NCBI RefSeq assembly: GCF_008630935.1
Contig: NZ_CP043908.1
Coordinates: 1,178,001-1,242,000, forward strand
Source of the DNA: Thermodesulfobacterium sp. TA1
Lineage (GTDB): Bacteria; Desulfobacterota; Thermodesulfobacteria; Thermodesulfobacteriales; Thermodesulfobacteriaceae
DNA: 64,000 nt
Direction of reading: 5' to 3'
The first letter of the stretch is position 1; each line of letters opens with the position of its first letter. The notes beneath the pieces are model-generated. The model saw only the letters and a program-made list of their open reading frames with translations, ran no database searches and had not been told where the DNA came from. Positions 25,916 to 34,346 of this stretch are shown in pieces. The position numbers and the translations under genes are program-made.

Positions 25916-26761
25916 ATGTTAGAAAAGTGGAAAATCAGAAATCTCTTGGTGCAAGCCTTTGAAGAAGACCTTCCTTTTTATGACTTAACCACTGAATTGG
26001 TAATCAAAGAAAATCCTGTAGTAAAAGCCTATTTCTTAGCTAAAGAACCTCTAGTCGTTTGTGGAACTTCGGTAGTAGAGGAAGGTTTTGCCTTTATCGA
26101 CCCAGAAATAAAAACACTATGGTATTATCATGAAGGAGAGGAGGTAGAAGCCTATACTAAAATAGGCACGGTGGAAGGAAAAGTAAAAAGCATACTAAAA
26201 GCTGAAAGAATAGTTTTAAACCTTTTTCAACACCTTTCTGGTATTGCTACTTATACTAGAAAGATGGTTAAAAAACTTAGCCCTTATAAAACAGTTTTAC
26301 TTGATACAAGAAAAACCCTTCCAGGCTTAAAGGTTTTACAAAAATACGCCGTAAGGGTGGGAGGAGCCCAAAATCATCGTTTTTCCCTGTCAGATGGTAT
26401 CCTGATAAAGGATAACCATATTAAAGTCTTAGGAGGAATAGAAAAAATCCCTCAAGCACTAAAAAAATTACCTCATTATCTAAAGATAGAAATCGAGGTA
26501 AAATCGTTAGAAGAGTTAGAATTTCTGTTAAAAGCTAAAGCCCCTGTAGACATCGTTCTTTTAGATAATTTTACCCCAGAGGCTATCCAAAAAGCTAAAG
26601 ACCTTATCAAAGCTTATAATCCAAACCTTAAAATCGAAGTTTCCGGAGGTATTAACTTAGATAATATAGAAGATTTTGCCAAGCTTGAGGTTGATTATCT
26701 TTCTGCAGGAAGTTTAACCCATTCGGTTAAAGCGGTTGATATTAGCTTAAAAATAGAATAA
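25916..26761 (+). CDS. nadC: Nicotinate-nucleotide pyrophosphorylase (quinolinate phosphoribosyltransferase)
   Basis: Converts quinolinate and PRPP to nicotinate mononucleotide in NAD synthesis. The 281 residues show the QPRTase core: RTLPGLKVLQKYAVRVGGAQNHRFSLSDGILIKDNH, IEIEVKSLEELE, VLLDNFTPEAIQ and EVSGGINLDNI. It stands alone on the plus strand, divergent from grpE and facing ppaC across a terminator. The Shine-Dalgarno sequence is weak (GAGG 15 bases upstream), but the start matches family length. Confidence 0.96.
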   Translation: MLEKWKIRNLLVQAFEEDLPFYDLTTELVIKENPVVKAYFLAKEPLVVCGTSVVEEGFAFIDPEIKTLWYYHEGEEVEAYTKIGTVEGKVKSILKAERIVLNLFQHLSGIATYTRKMVKKLSPYKTVLLDTRKTLPGLKVLQKYAVRVGGAQNHRFSLSDGILIKDNHIKVLGGIEKIPQALKKLPHYLKIEIEVKSLEELEFLLKAKAPVDIVLLDNFTPEAIQKAKDLIKAYNPNLKIEVSGGINLDNIEDFAKLEVDYLSAGSLTHSVKAVDISLKIE

Positions 26762-26790
26762 AGGGGGGGATATACTCCCTCCCCTTTTTA
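26761..26790. terminator. Terminator between convergent nadC and ppaC
   Basis: AAGGGG-GGGA pairs with TCCC-CCCCTT (one bulged T at 26780) around the loop TATAC, followed on the plus strand by TTTTTATTT. It begins at the nadC stop codon and ends five bases before the ppaC stop, so it probably serves both genes. Confidence 0.8.
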
Positions 26791-26794
26791 TTTC

Positions 26795-27757
26795 TTAGAG
26801 GTTAGTAAAAGTTTTTTCTAAAGGAGGAACTACCTCTTTCTTTCTGCTCATAACCCCTGGTAACCAAACGCTTTTACCTTCTAATTTTTTACCAAAAGTA
26901 ATCTCTACGATCTTAGGTTCGTCAGTAATTACCATCAATTCAGTACCTTCTTTCATGATGTCGGTTAACATCAACACTACAGAATGGTAAGAACCTTCTA
27001 CTTTAATTTTGTTAAGCTCATCGTAAATTTCATCAAATCTACTTTCTACGGTTTTAAGGTCTATCAATTCAATCTGACCTACACCTACCTTTTTACCGCT
27101 CATGTTGTAATCTTTAAAGTCCCTCATGATGATGTCTTTAGCAGACATACCAGAAACATCGGAAAGTTTAGATTTTACTTCTACTCCAAAGTTTACGATG
27201 TCGTCTATACCAGCAATCTTAGCCAAAGCTTCGGCTGCCTCTTTATCTGCTTCGGTGGTAGTAGCAGATTTGAAAACTACGGTGTCACTTAAGATAGCGG
27301 CTAACATGAGACCAGCAATCTCTTTAGGTATTTCTATTCCTGTTTTATCAAAAAGGAACTTCAAAACAGTAGCCGTGCAACCTACAGGGAAGTTAACAAA
27401 AAAGATTGGATTAGGAGTGGTTACATCTCCAATCTTGTGGTGGTCTACTACTGCTACGATTTCAGCCTTGTCTATGTTATCAACACTCTGAACCTTGTCA
27501 GAATGATCGACTAAAGCAATGGTCTTTCCCTCACCGTCTGTCATAATTTCAGGCACAGCTACTCCAAACTTTTCTAAAACAAACTTAGTTTCTGCGTTGG
27601 GTTCTCCTTGGATCACAGGCACGGCTTCTTTTTCTACTTTAATAATTTTACAGCCTGCTTTTTTCCAGGCGTTCAAAAGATAGGCAAAAACTATAGCAGA
27701 AGCCACAGAATCAGTATCAGGTTTTTTGTGCCCCACTACATAAATTTGATGATGCAT
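26795..27757 (-). CDS. ppaC: Manganese-dependent inorganic pyrophosphatase (family II)
   Basis: Family II soluble pyrophosphatase of 320 residues with DHH motifs VGHKKPDTDSVAS (residues 8-20), ALVDHSD, VVDHHKIGD, and the C-terminal DHHA2 signature SRKKEVVP near 303-310. It has no inserted CBS domains. In sulfate reducers this activity drives ATP sulfurylase by removing pyrophosphate, which makes it central to sulfate activation. It stands alone behind a consensus-like promoter and has a strong AGGAGGTGA ribosome site. Confidence 0.97.
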   Translation of the reverse strand: MHHQIYVVGHKKPDTDSVASAIVFAYLLNAWKKAGCKIIKVEKEAVPVIQGEPNAETKFVLEKFGVAVPEIMTDGEGKTIALVDHSDKVQSVDNIDKAEIVAVVDHHKIGDVTTPNPIFFVNFPVGCTATVLKFLFDKTGIEIPKEIAGLMLAAILSDTVVFKSATTTEADKEAAEALAKIAGIDDIVNFGVEVKSKLSDVSGMSAKDIIMRDFKDYNMSGKKVGVGQIELIDLKTVESRFDEIYDELNKIKVEGSYHSVVLMLTDIMKEGTELMVITDEPKIVEITFGKKLEGKSVWLPGVMSRKKEVVPPLEKTFTNL

Positions 27758-27800
27758 AAGGTCACCTCCTAAAAATTTATTTTTGAATTTTTAATAAACT

Positions 27801-27827
27801 ATTATACTAATTTTTTTGTCTTGTCAA
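27801..27827 (-). promoter_or_regulatory. Promoter of ppaC
   Basis: Minus strand: TTGACA (27827-27822), a 15-base spacer and TATAAT (27806-27801). Both hexamers are perfect, though the spacing is short. The leader to ppaC is about 37 bases. Confidence 0.6.
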
Positions 27828-27887
27828 CCCTAAAAATTAATTATATAATTCCAAAAATAGAAAAATTTGAAACATTAAACTTTGATT

Positions 27888-27914
27888 TTAAGTTTTTTTA
27901 AATATTTCCGATTT
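27888..27914 (+). promoter_or_regulatory. Sigma-28 (FliA)-like promoter of pilZ-motAB
   Basis: TTAAGTTT-N11-TCCGATTT matches the flagellar sigma-28 consensus TAAAGTTT-N11-GCCGATAA at seven of eight and five of eight positions with the exact spacing. It lies 26 bases before the pilZ start. Motility genes downstream make a flagellar sigma factor biologically sensible. Confidence 0.5.
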
Positions 27915-27940
27915 ATTTTATAAAATCCTAAAGAGGTATT

Positions 27941-28453
27941 ATGGAAAGGGAAGCGGTAAGAATTGATGTAGTTGTACCTTTAAAGGTTACTAAAATTGAA
28001 CCGTCTGAAATAGAAAATAAAGTAGCTCATGTAGTAGGAGATACTACTATATTTTCTTATATTCCTATCAAGGACACCATAGACGAAGCTCTTAACTCTT
28101 GGTTAAGACTTATAAATGCTAAGCTCGACTATCTTATCAACCTTATGTCCAGAGAAAAAGAGGGTTTTAACGAACTACCTTATCAAAAGGTAAACCTAAG
28201 TGAAAAAGGTATAAGGTTTCTTACTAAAGAACCTTTTGAAATCGGGGATTTTGTAGAAATAAAAACGGTTTTAGACATTTATCAACCTGTAGGGTTTTAT
28301 CTTTATGGTAAGGTGGTAAGGTGCAACCCTAAGGAAGAAAAATACGAAGTAGCCGTTGAGTTCATAAACATGCCCAAAGATATTAAAGATAAATTAAGTT
28401 TTTTTATCCTGCAAAAGGAAAGAGAAATCATCCGAGAGATGAAGGAGCTCTAA
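27941..28453 (+). CDS. PilZ domain (c-di-GMP-binding) protein
   Basis: A 170-residue cytoplasmic protein with both PilZ ligand motifs: R3-x3-R7 (REAVR) at the very start and N85-x-S87-x2-G90 (NLSEKG). The two motifs are about 75 residues apart, much farther than usual, with a helical segment between them (about 42-75), reminiscent of PilZ proteins that oligomerise through an inserted helix. It sits directly before motA, so it probably links c-di-GMP to stator function, like YcgR-type brakes; that role is inferred. Confidence 0.85.
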   Translation: MEREAVRIDVVVPLKVTKIEPSEIENKVAHVVGDTTIFSYIPIKDTIDEALNSWLRLINAKLDYLINLMSREKEGFNELPYQKVNLSEKGIRFLTKEPFEIGDFVEIKTVLDIYQPVGFYLYGKVVRCNPKEEKYEVAVEFINMPKDIKDKLSFFILQKEREIIREMKEL

Positions 28454-29311
28454 ATGCCCTCTATTGTAGGTTTTATAGTAGTTATCGTTTGCGTTTTTGG
28501 TGGTTACGCCTTAGAACATGGAAATTTTTCGGTGCTTATCCAACCTGTAGAATGGCTTATCATCTTTGGGGCAGCAGCAGGAGCTTTACTTGCAGCCTCA
28601 ACCCAATCTGCCTTAAAAGGCGTTATCCAGTACTCTATTAAAGGTCTCACTAAACCTCAAATTTACGGAAAACAAGACTTCGTGGACTTACTCCTTCTTT
28701 TAAACGATATTTTTAGAAAAATTAAAAAAGAAGGGTTGATTTCTATAGAACAAGACATAGAAAATCCAGAGGCAAGCAAAATATTTTCATCCTACCCTAC
28801 GGTGCTTGCTAATCATCATGCCTTAGACTTTATCAGAAATACCTTTAGGTCTATCCTAACCACCAACATCACCCACTTTGAGCTTGAAGCACTTTTAGAA
28901 AACGAAATAGAAATCATCCATCATGAAAACTTAGAGCCGGTACATCGTCTCGAGAAACTTGCGGATTCTATGCCAGGGTTAGGTTTGGTAGCTGCGGTTT
29001 TAGGTATAATTTTAACGATGGGAAAAATAGATGAACCTCCTGAGGTTTTAGGTCATCATCTTTCTATCGCCCTTGCCGGTACTTTTATCGGTATCTTAAC
29101 CTGTTATGGATTTTTAACCCCGCTTGTTCAAAAATTAGAGTTTTTTTGTAATCAAGAAAAGGAATACCTTAATGTTATTAAAACTGCTATCGTTTATTTT
29201 ATAGGAGGTGGAGCTCCTCAAATAGCGGTTGAATTCGCCAGAAGGACCATTCCTCCTCATATGAGGCCTTCTTTTGAAGAACTTGAAAACCTTATGAAAG
29301 GTAAAAAATAA
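28454..29311 (+). CDS. motA: Flagellar motor stator protein MotA
   Basis: Proton- or sodium-channel stator subunit, 285 residues, with four membrane segments (near 1-20, 30-48, 172-192 and 205-225). The family elements include PVEWLIIFGAAAGALLAAST, the cytoplasmic loop, and the TM3-TM4 stretch MPGLGLVAAVLGIILTMGKID ... LSIALAGTFIGILTCYGF. It begins immediately after the pilZ stop and is followed after three bases by motB. Confidence 0.96.
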   Translation: MPSIVGFIVVIVCVFGGYALEHGNFSVLIQPVEWLIIFGAAAGALLAASTQSALKGVIQYSIKGLTKPQIYGKQDFVDLLLLLNDIFRKIKKEGLISIEQDIENPEASKIFSSYPTVLANHHALDFIRNTFRSILTTNITHFELEALLENEIEIIHHENLEPVHRLEKLADSMPGLGLVAAVLGIILTMGKIDEPPEVLGHHLSIALAGTFIGILTCYGFLTPLVQKLEFFCNQEKEYLNVIKTAIVYFIGGGAPQIAVEFARRTIPPHMRPSFEELENLMKGKK

Positions 29312-29314
29312 GTC

Positions 29315-30122
29315 ATGACCACCCCTCCCATCATCATCAAAAAGGTAAAAAAAATAGTAGGAGGCCATCACGGAGGGTCTTGGAAAATCGCTTATGCTGA
29401 CTTTTTAGCAGGTATGATGACCTTTTTCCTTTTGATGTGGTTGGTGAGCATCATGGAACCTAAACAAAAAGCCCAAGTGGCAGCCTATTTTAGGAAATTC
29501 AATATCTTTGAAAAGGCTGGAGTAAGTATGTTGATGGAGTATTATCGAAAAGGAACCCTTAAAAGCGAACAAAGCGGAATTATGCCTGAGGCTAAGTTTG
29601 ACCTAAAAAAAGAAGAAGAAAAAATAAAAAAAAATAGTAGAAACCAGGCTAAAATCTCTTAAAGAACACATCTTGATAGAAACTCAAGAAATTTCAGAAA
29701 AAGAAAAAATCATCCGCATAGAAATAGTAGAGCTTACTAATCAACCCTTGTTCCAAAGCGGAAGCGCAGAGTTAACTACCTCAGCTAAAGAAATACTTAA
29801 AACCTTAGCCCAAGAACTAAAAGATGTCCCTGGGACTATAAGTCTTGAGGGACATACAGATGCTGTACCCTCAAGAAGGGGGAAAGTAGGCAACTGGGAG
29901 CTTTCTACTGCCAGAGCCCTTTCAGCCATGTTAGAATTAGAAAAAAACGGTGTTCCACCAGAAAAGATAAAAGAAGTAGTAGGATATGCAGACAACCTTC
30001 CTTTAATCAAAGATAACCCATCTGACCCAAGGAATAGAAGAATCAGTTTAGTAATCCATTACCAGCCTGCTCAACAAAACTCTCAAATCCAACCCATTAC
30101 TACAACCGAATCAACTCCTTAG
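29315..30122 (+). CDS. motB: Flagellar motor protein MotB, split by a frameshift at an A9 run
   Basis: The first frame (29315-29662) codes for 115 residues with the MotB start: GGHHGGSWKIAYADFLAGMMTFFLLMWLVS, where the Asp of YADF is the ion-binding residue, then the plug and linker. It stops soon after a run of nine A at 29626-29634. The remaining OmpA-like peptidoglycan-binding domain (FQSGSAELTTSAKEIL ... LEGHTDAVPSRRGK ... NRRISLVIHYQP) continues in the +1 frame to 30122. Removing one A joins both parts into 268 residues with linker KKIVETRLKSL. The downstream half is well preserved, which argues against old decay. The end overlaps the convergent der gene by 12 bases. Confidence 0.85.
29626..29634 (+). 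other. A9 slippery run inside motB
   Basis: Nine consecutive A (preceded and followed by T) lie exactly where the motB frame breaks. Transcripts with eight A would encode full-length MotB; those with nine give a 115-residue product lacking the peptidoglycan-binding domain. A9 is the same run length at which Thermus thermophilus dnaX transcripts are known to slip. Confidence 0.6.
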
Positions 30123-31424
30123 TCTAAAAACCACCTTGATAGGAACTTTATCAAAATTAAGATGTTTTTGAAAGCTATTTCTAATAAACTTTTCTATACT
30201 TTTAGGTAATTCTTCTGGGTAAAGATTAACAAAAACCACAAAGGTTGGAGGCCTTACCTCTGTCTGGGTAGCATAGTAAAACTTGAGCCTTTTTCCTTTT
30301 ACCGAAAAATTATGATTTTCCTTTAAATCTTCTAAAAGTTTATTAACTAAAGCTGTATTTACTCGCAAGTTATATTGGTCCATCACCTCTTTTAAGACGC
30401 CCCAAATTTCTTTAACCCTTCTTCCTGTTTTCGCTGAAACAGTAAGAATAGGCAACCAGGGCATAAACCTTACTCCATGTTTTACATTTTCCAAAAGTAG
30501 ATTTCCAGCCTCTCTCTTACCGTCAAAAAGATCCCATTTATTCACCAAAAGAATACAAGCTTTGTAATGTTTGTATACCTGTCTTAATAACCTCTGGTCT
30601 TGATTGGTGATACCTTCCTCTGCAGTAACAACCATCAACACCACATCAGCTCTTTCAAGGGTAGTTAAAGCTTTATCTACACTAAACTTTTCAGCCCTTT
30701 CTTCCACTTTAGTCCTTCTTCTTATCCCTGGAGTATCTATCAATAAGACATTTTCTCCTGTAGGTAACTTTAATAGCACGTCTACACAATCTCTGGTAGT
30801 ACCAGGTATTTCAGATACTATCATCCTTTCATATCCTAAAAGCCGATTAATAAGCGTGCTTTTTCCTACATTAGGTCTTCCAAGCACTGCTATTTTTAAG
30901 GGCTCCTCTTGAAGTAAATGTTCTTCTAAGACTTCTACTCTTTTCTTTATCAACCCTTTTAATTCGTTTATATTTTTATTGTTTTTGGCTGAGATTGAAA
31001 TTATCTCAGGAAAACCAAGAGCATAAAATTCAAGAGTTCTTTCCTTATCCTCCTTTGCCTCTACCTTGTTTATAACCAATAAAACTTTTTTATCTTTTTT
31101 TCTTAAATATTCTGCGATAACTTTATCTCCCTCGGTTAACCCTTGTTTAGCATCCACCACAAAAAGCACCAAATCAGCCTCTTCTAAAGCTTTATCTACC
31201 AAATTTCGGATAACCTCACTAAAAAATCTTTTTTCTCCCCATTCTATCCCTCCAGTATCCATCAACTTTACCCCTTTTCCTTCCTCTAATTCAAGATAAC
31301 CTTCTATTATATCTCTGGTTACCCCGGGGGTTCTTTCAACTATAGCCTTTTTTTCCCTGATAAGGGTGTTAAAAAGTGTAGATTTTCCCACATTAGGTCT
31401 TCCTACGATGATTACTTTCCCCAT
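30111..31424 (-). CDS. der: Ribosome-associated GTPase Der (EngA)
   Basis: Tandem-GTPase needed for 50S ribosome assembly. The 437 residues contain two complete G domains, each with GRPNVGKST (starting at 7 and 182), a DTPG/DTGG switch and NKxx specificity motif (INKVE and VNKWD), followed by a KH-like C-terminal domain (YYATQTEVRPPTFVVFVNLYPEELPKSIEKF). Length is standard. It follows the archease gene by 36 bases on the minus strand. Confidence 0.97.
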   Translation of the reverse strand: MGKVIIVGRPNVGKSTLFNTLIREKKAIVERTPGVTRDIIEGYLELEEGKGVKLMDTGGIEWGEKRFFSEVIRNLVDKALEEADLVLFVVDAKQGLTEGDKVIAEYLRKKDKKVLLVINKVEAKEDKERTLEFYALGFPEIISISAKNNKNINELKGLIKKRVEVLEEHLLQEEPLKIAVLGRPNVGKSTLINRLLGYERMIVSEIPGTTRDCVDVLLKLPTGENVLLIDTPGIRRRTKVEERAEKFSVDKALTTLERADVVLMVVTAEEGITNQDQRLLRQVYKHYKACILLVNKWDLFDGKREAGNLLLENVKHGVRFMPWLPILTVSAKTGRRVKEIWGVLKEVMDQYNLRVNTALVNKLLEDLKENHNFSVKGKRLKFYYATQTEVRPPTFVVFVNLYPEELPKSIEKFIRNSFQKHLNFDKVPIKVVFRLRS

Positions 31425-31460
31425 AAAGTTATTCCTTTTTTAAAAAATTTTATCGTGGTA

Positions 31461-31901
31461 TCATACATCTACCACACATTGAGCTATCCAAAGGTCATCT
31501 TTTTTTTCTACCTTCGCCAAAGTAAAGGTAGCTCCTTTTACCTCTACACCACAACCAAACCTATCTGGAGAATAATCCTCTCCTAAAAGGACTCCATCTA
31601 ACCTTACTCCCTGTTCGGTTTCCTCAATTTTTCCCTTAAATTCTTTAAAAAAGATATTTTCTAAAGCAAACAAGCTTAACACTTTATTGATAAAAATCAC
31701 TACTAACTCGTCTAAAAAATCTGATGCTAATTTTATCTCAATCTTTTGCTGGGCCTTAACCCTTTCGAAATCAACCTCTTCCCCTATTAAACTAAAAAGG
31801 GCTTTTAATAAGTTTGAAAACGCCTCTTCTAAAGTTTTACCATAACCTCTTATTCCTATGTCTGCTCCATGTTCAAAGGTCTCATACTCTTTTGATAACA
31901 T
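31461..31901 (-). CDS. Archease
   Basis: A 146-residue archease, the cofactor that helps RtcB RNA ligase go through multiple turnovers. It has the family start YETFEHGADIGIRGYGKTLEEAFSNLLKALF with metal-binding Asp/His, and the end IAQCVVDV with the terminal aspartate. RtcB is not in the window. It lies between comEC and der on the same strand, ten bases after comEC, so the location gives no hint of an RNA repair operon. Confidence 0.9.
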   Translation of the reverse strand: MLSKEYETFEHGADIGIRGYGKTLEEAFSNLLKALFSLIGEEVDFERVKAQQKIEIKLASDFLDELVVIFINKVLSLFALENIFFKEFKGKIEETEQGVRLDGVLLGEDYSPDRFGCGVEVKGATFTLAKVEKKDDLWIAQCVVDV

Positions 31902-31910
31902 AATACCATC

Positions 31911-34346
31911 CTATGGATTAATTATCTCCCAACTTTTATGATAATCAAAGGTTTTACAAGATTGAGTAACCACATAATAAGGCACCAAAGGAAAAAACAG
32001 CCTAAGCCCAAAATCTTTTCTCCTTGTTTTTTCTAAACATATTATAAAATAATCATCTTTTGGAAAAACATAAAGGGTACCTTCTTCAGAAGTAGAAAAA
32101 TGGGGGATCTCTTGTTTCTCAAGCAAAGATTTAAACTCTGGATGGGGATGATAAGGCCCTCTCCCTGAAGTTAAAACTACTTTAGGCTTTAACCAAGTCA
32201 AAATCTCCTGATTTATACCCTTTTTAGAACCATGATGAGGAGAAACAAGAACCTCAACCGGGAAAAGTTCACCTTCTTCTTTTAATCTATAAAACCTTTC
32301 TACGTCTATGTCTCCAGGACAAAACACCGTAAACCCTTTATGTTCCACAACTACTACCAAACTTTCTCGGTTTAGGTCCTCATATGACTCCTCTCCAGGA
32401 AAAAGATAAACCTCTGTATCTCCTATTTTAAAACCCTGAGGAACCGATATTTCCTCTAAAGGATAAATAAGGTTTACCTTTTGCCAGTCTTCTTGCGTAA
32501 ATCTTCCGGTTATCGCTTTTTTTATTAAAAAATCTTTTTTAAGAGTGTTAAAGCCTCCGCTGTGGTCAAGGTCAGGATGAGAAACTATCAAAATTTCTAT
32601 CAATGATACCCCGAGTTTTCTTAAAGTAGGCTCTAAATAAAACTTTGTCCAGTTGAAACTACCGTTTACAGTAAAATTAGGACCAGTATCTACCATAAGA
32701 TATTTGTCTTTAGCCTTAAAAATCATCGCATTGGCTCTACCTACGTCTAAAACCACAAAATAGTTTATGTTTTTAAACAAAAAATAAACTAAACCTAATG
32801 TTGAGAAAAAGAAGATTAAACAGCTAAAAAAAACCTTTTTAGAGTTTAATTTCCAAACAATAACTCCTAAAATGATAAAAATAAACCATAAACAACAAAA
32901 AAGGTTTAAAGGCAGACTTAAAGTAAAAAATCCTTCCCAGAAAGGTAGATAAGTATATAAATCAAAAATTTTACCTATTAAATTTCCGAGATTTACAGCG
33001 ATTTCTGGAAAAACAAAAGAAATAAAAGCCGTCAAAATACACCCAGGAATAAAAACCAAACTCCAAAAACCACCTGCCAATAAGTTGTTTAAAACCGTTC
33101 CTACAGGAAATTTTCCACTGATAGAAAAAATAAAAGGCATAAGCAATACACTTACTACCCCAGAAATAAAAGAAGAATAGACTATCCAAATTAAAATTTT
33201 ATAATACCATCTATTCTCATAAGATGAAGCGGTTATATATGAAAATAAATAAAATTTATAAAATCTATCTCCTAAAATAAGACCTAAGGTTGCAAGAAAG
33301 GAAAGTTGAAAAGAGAGGTTACCTATCAGATAAGGTTGAAAAAGAAGGATTAAACCTGCCGTAAGAAAAAGGACCATCAATCCAGAGGTCCCTCTAAAAA
33401 ATAAACGAGATAGTACATAAATCACCAAAAAAACAAAAGCTCGGTAGGCTGAGGGACAAAATCCTGAAAAAACGACAATAACAAAGGCTGCTGGAAGGGC
33501 GGTAAAACAGGCTAAGTTTTGTAAAGGATATTCCCACCTGAATACCGGAGTTAAACGAAGCAACCAAAAACTCAAATTATAAACTAATCCAAACATTACC
33601 GCTAAGTTAAAACCTGAGATGGCTAAAAGATGATAAAGTCCTTGATCTTTTAACCTTTCCTTAAATTCTTCTGGAAGATTGGTTTCTACCCCTAAAACCA
33701 AAGCCTGAAAAAGACCCTTTGCCGTTGGATTAAGCCTTTCTGAAAACTCAAAAAGTTTAAACCTAAACCTTTCCCAGCTAAAACTTTCCGAAGACCTACA
33801 AACCCAGCCTTTTTCTTTTACCAAAGATAATTCTTCTTCATACCCTTTAGTTTTTAGACGTAAACCTTTTTCTAAAGAAAAGGGAAGTAGGTATTCCTTT
33901 AAAACTTTAGGTTTTAACCACAAAAGGCATTCATCTCCAGGAACAAAAACTAACCCGTCGGTTTTAAAAATTATTTTTCCTTTTTCTGAATGATAGGCCT
34001 CAACCAAATAACCCTCAAAATAAGGTTCTACTTTTTCTATAACCACGTAGCTCTCTAATTCTTTTGTCTGTAAAGACTTATCAAACCGAGGTTCCCAAAA
34101 GGTTTGGCTAAAAATCAAAGATAGAAAAAAAACCACCCCAAAAACTACTACTTTTAAACAATTTCTTTCTTGATAAATGATATAAGTAAAGATTAAATAA
34201 AAGATTATCCCTGCCAGGGCTACAAACCACGGAATCCCCAAAAAACCTAAAAAAAGACCTAAGATAAAACCACTGATAAGAATAAACAAAATAGAATTTC
34301 TTTCAGGAAAAAAGATTCTTTTACAATTTACATTCTCTCTTACCAA
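31911..34346 (-). CDS. comEC: ComEC/Rec2 family DNA uptake channel
   Basis: An 811-residue inner-membrane protein with N-terminal membrane segments and a DUF4131-type domain (about 1-190), the Competence core (GLYHLLAISGFNLAVMFGLVY near 231 and further helices to about 510), and a C-terminal metallo-beta-lactamase domain (VLDVGRANAMIFKAKDKYLMVDTGPNF ... VSHPDLDHSGGF ... SPHHGSKKGIN). This full three-part layout is that of functional ComEC, which moves single-stranded DNA inward during natural transformation. Its start overlaps the end of yggS by 26 bases. Confidence 0.93.
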   Translation of the reverse strand: MVRENVNCKRIFFPERNSILFILISGFILGLFLGFLGIPWFVALAGIIFYLIFTYIIYQERNCLKVVVFGVVFFLSLIFSQTFWEPRFDKSLQTKELESYVVIEKVEPYFEGYLVEAYHSEKGKIIFKTDGLVFVPGDECLLWLKPKVLKEYLLPFSLEKGLRLKTKGYEEELSLVKEKGWVCRSSESFSWERFRFKLFEFSERLNPTAKGLFQALVLGVETNLPEEFKERLKDQGLYHLLAISGFNLAVMFGLVYNLSFWLLRLTPVFRWEYPLQNLACFTALPAAFVIVVFSGFCPSAYRAFVFLVIYVLSRLFFRGTSGLMVLFLTAGLILLFQPYLIGNLSFQLSFLATLGLILGDRFYKFYLFSYITASSYENRWYYKILIWIVYSSFISGVVSVLLMPFIFSISGKFPVGTVLNNLLAGGFWSLVFIPGCILTAFISFVFPEIAVNLGNLIGKIFDLYTYLPFWEGFFTLSLPLNLFCCLWFIFIILGVIVWKLNSKKVFFSCLIFFFSTLGLVYFLFKNINYFVVLDVGRANAMIFKAKDKYLMVDTGPNFTVNGSFNWTKFYLEPTLRKLGVSLIEILIVSHPDLDHSGGFNTLKKDFLIKKAITGRFTQEDWQKVNLIYPLEEISVPQGFKIGDTEVYLFPGEESYEDLNRESLVVVVEHKGFTVFCPGDIDVERFYRLKEEGELFPVEVLVSPHHGSKKGINQEILTWLKPKVVLTSGRGPYHPHPEFKSLLEKQEIPHFSTSEEGTLYVFPKDDYFIICLEKTRRKDFGLRLFFPLVPYYVVTQSCKTFDYHKSWEIINP

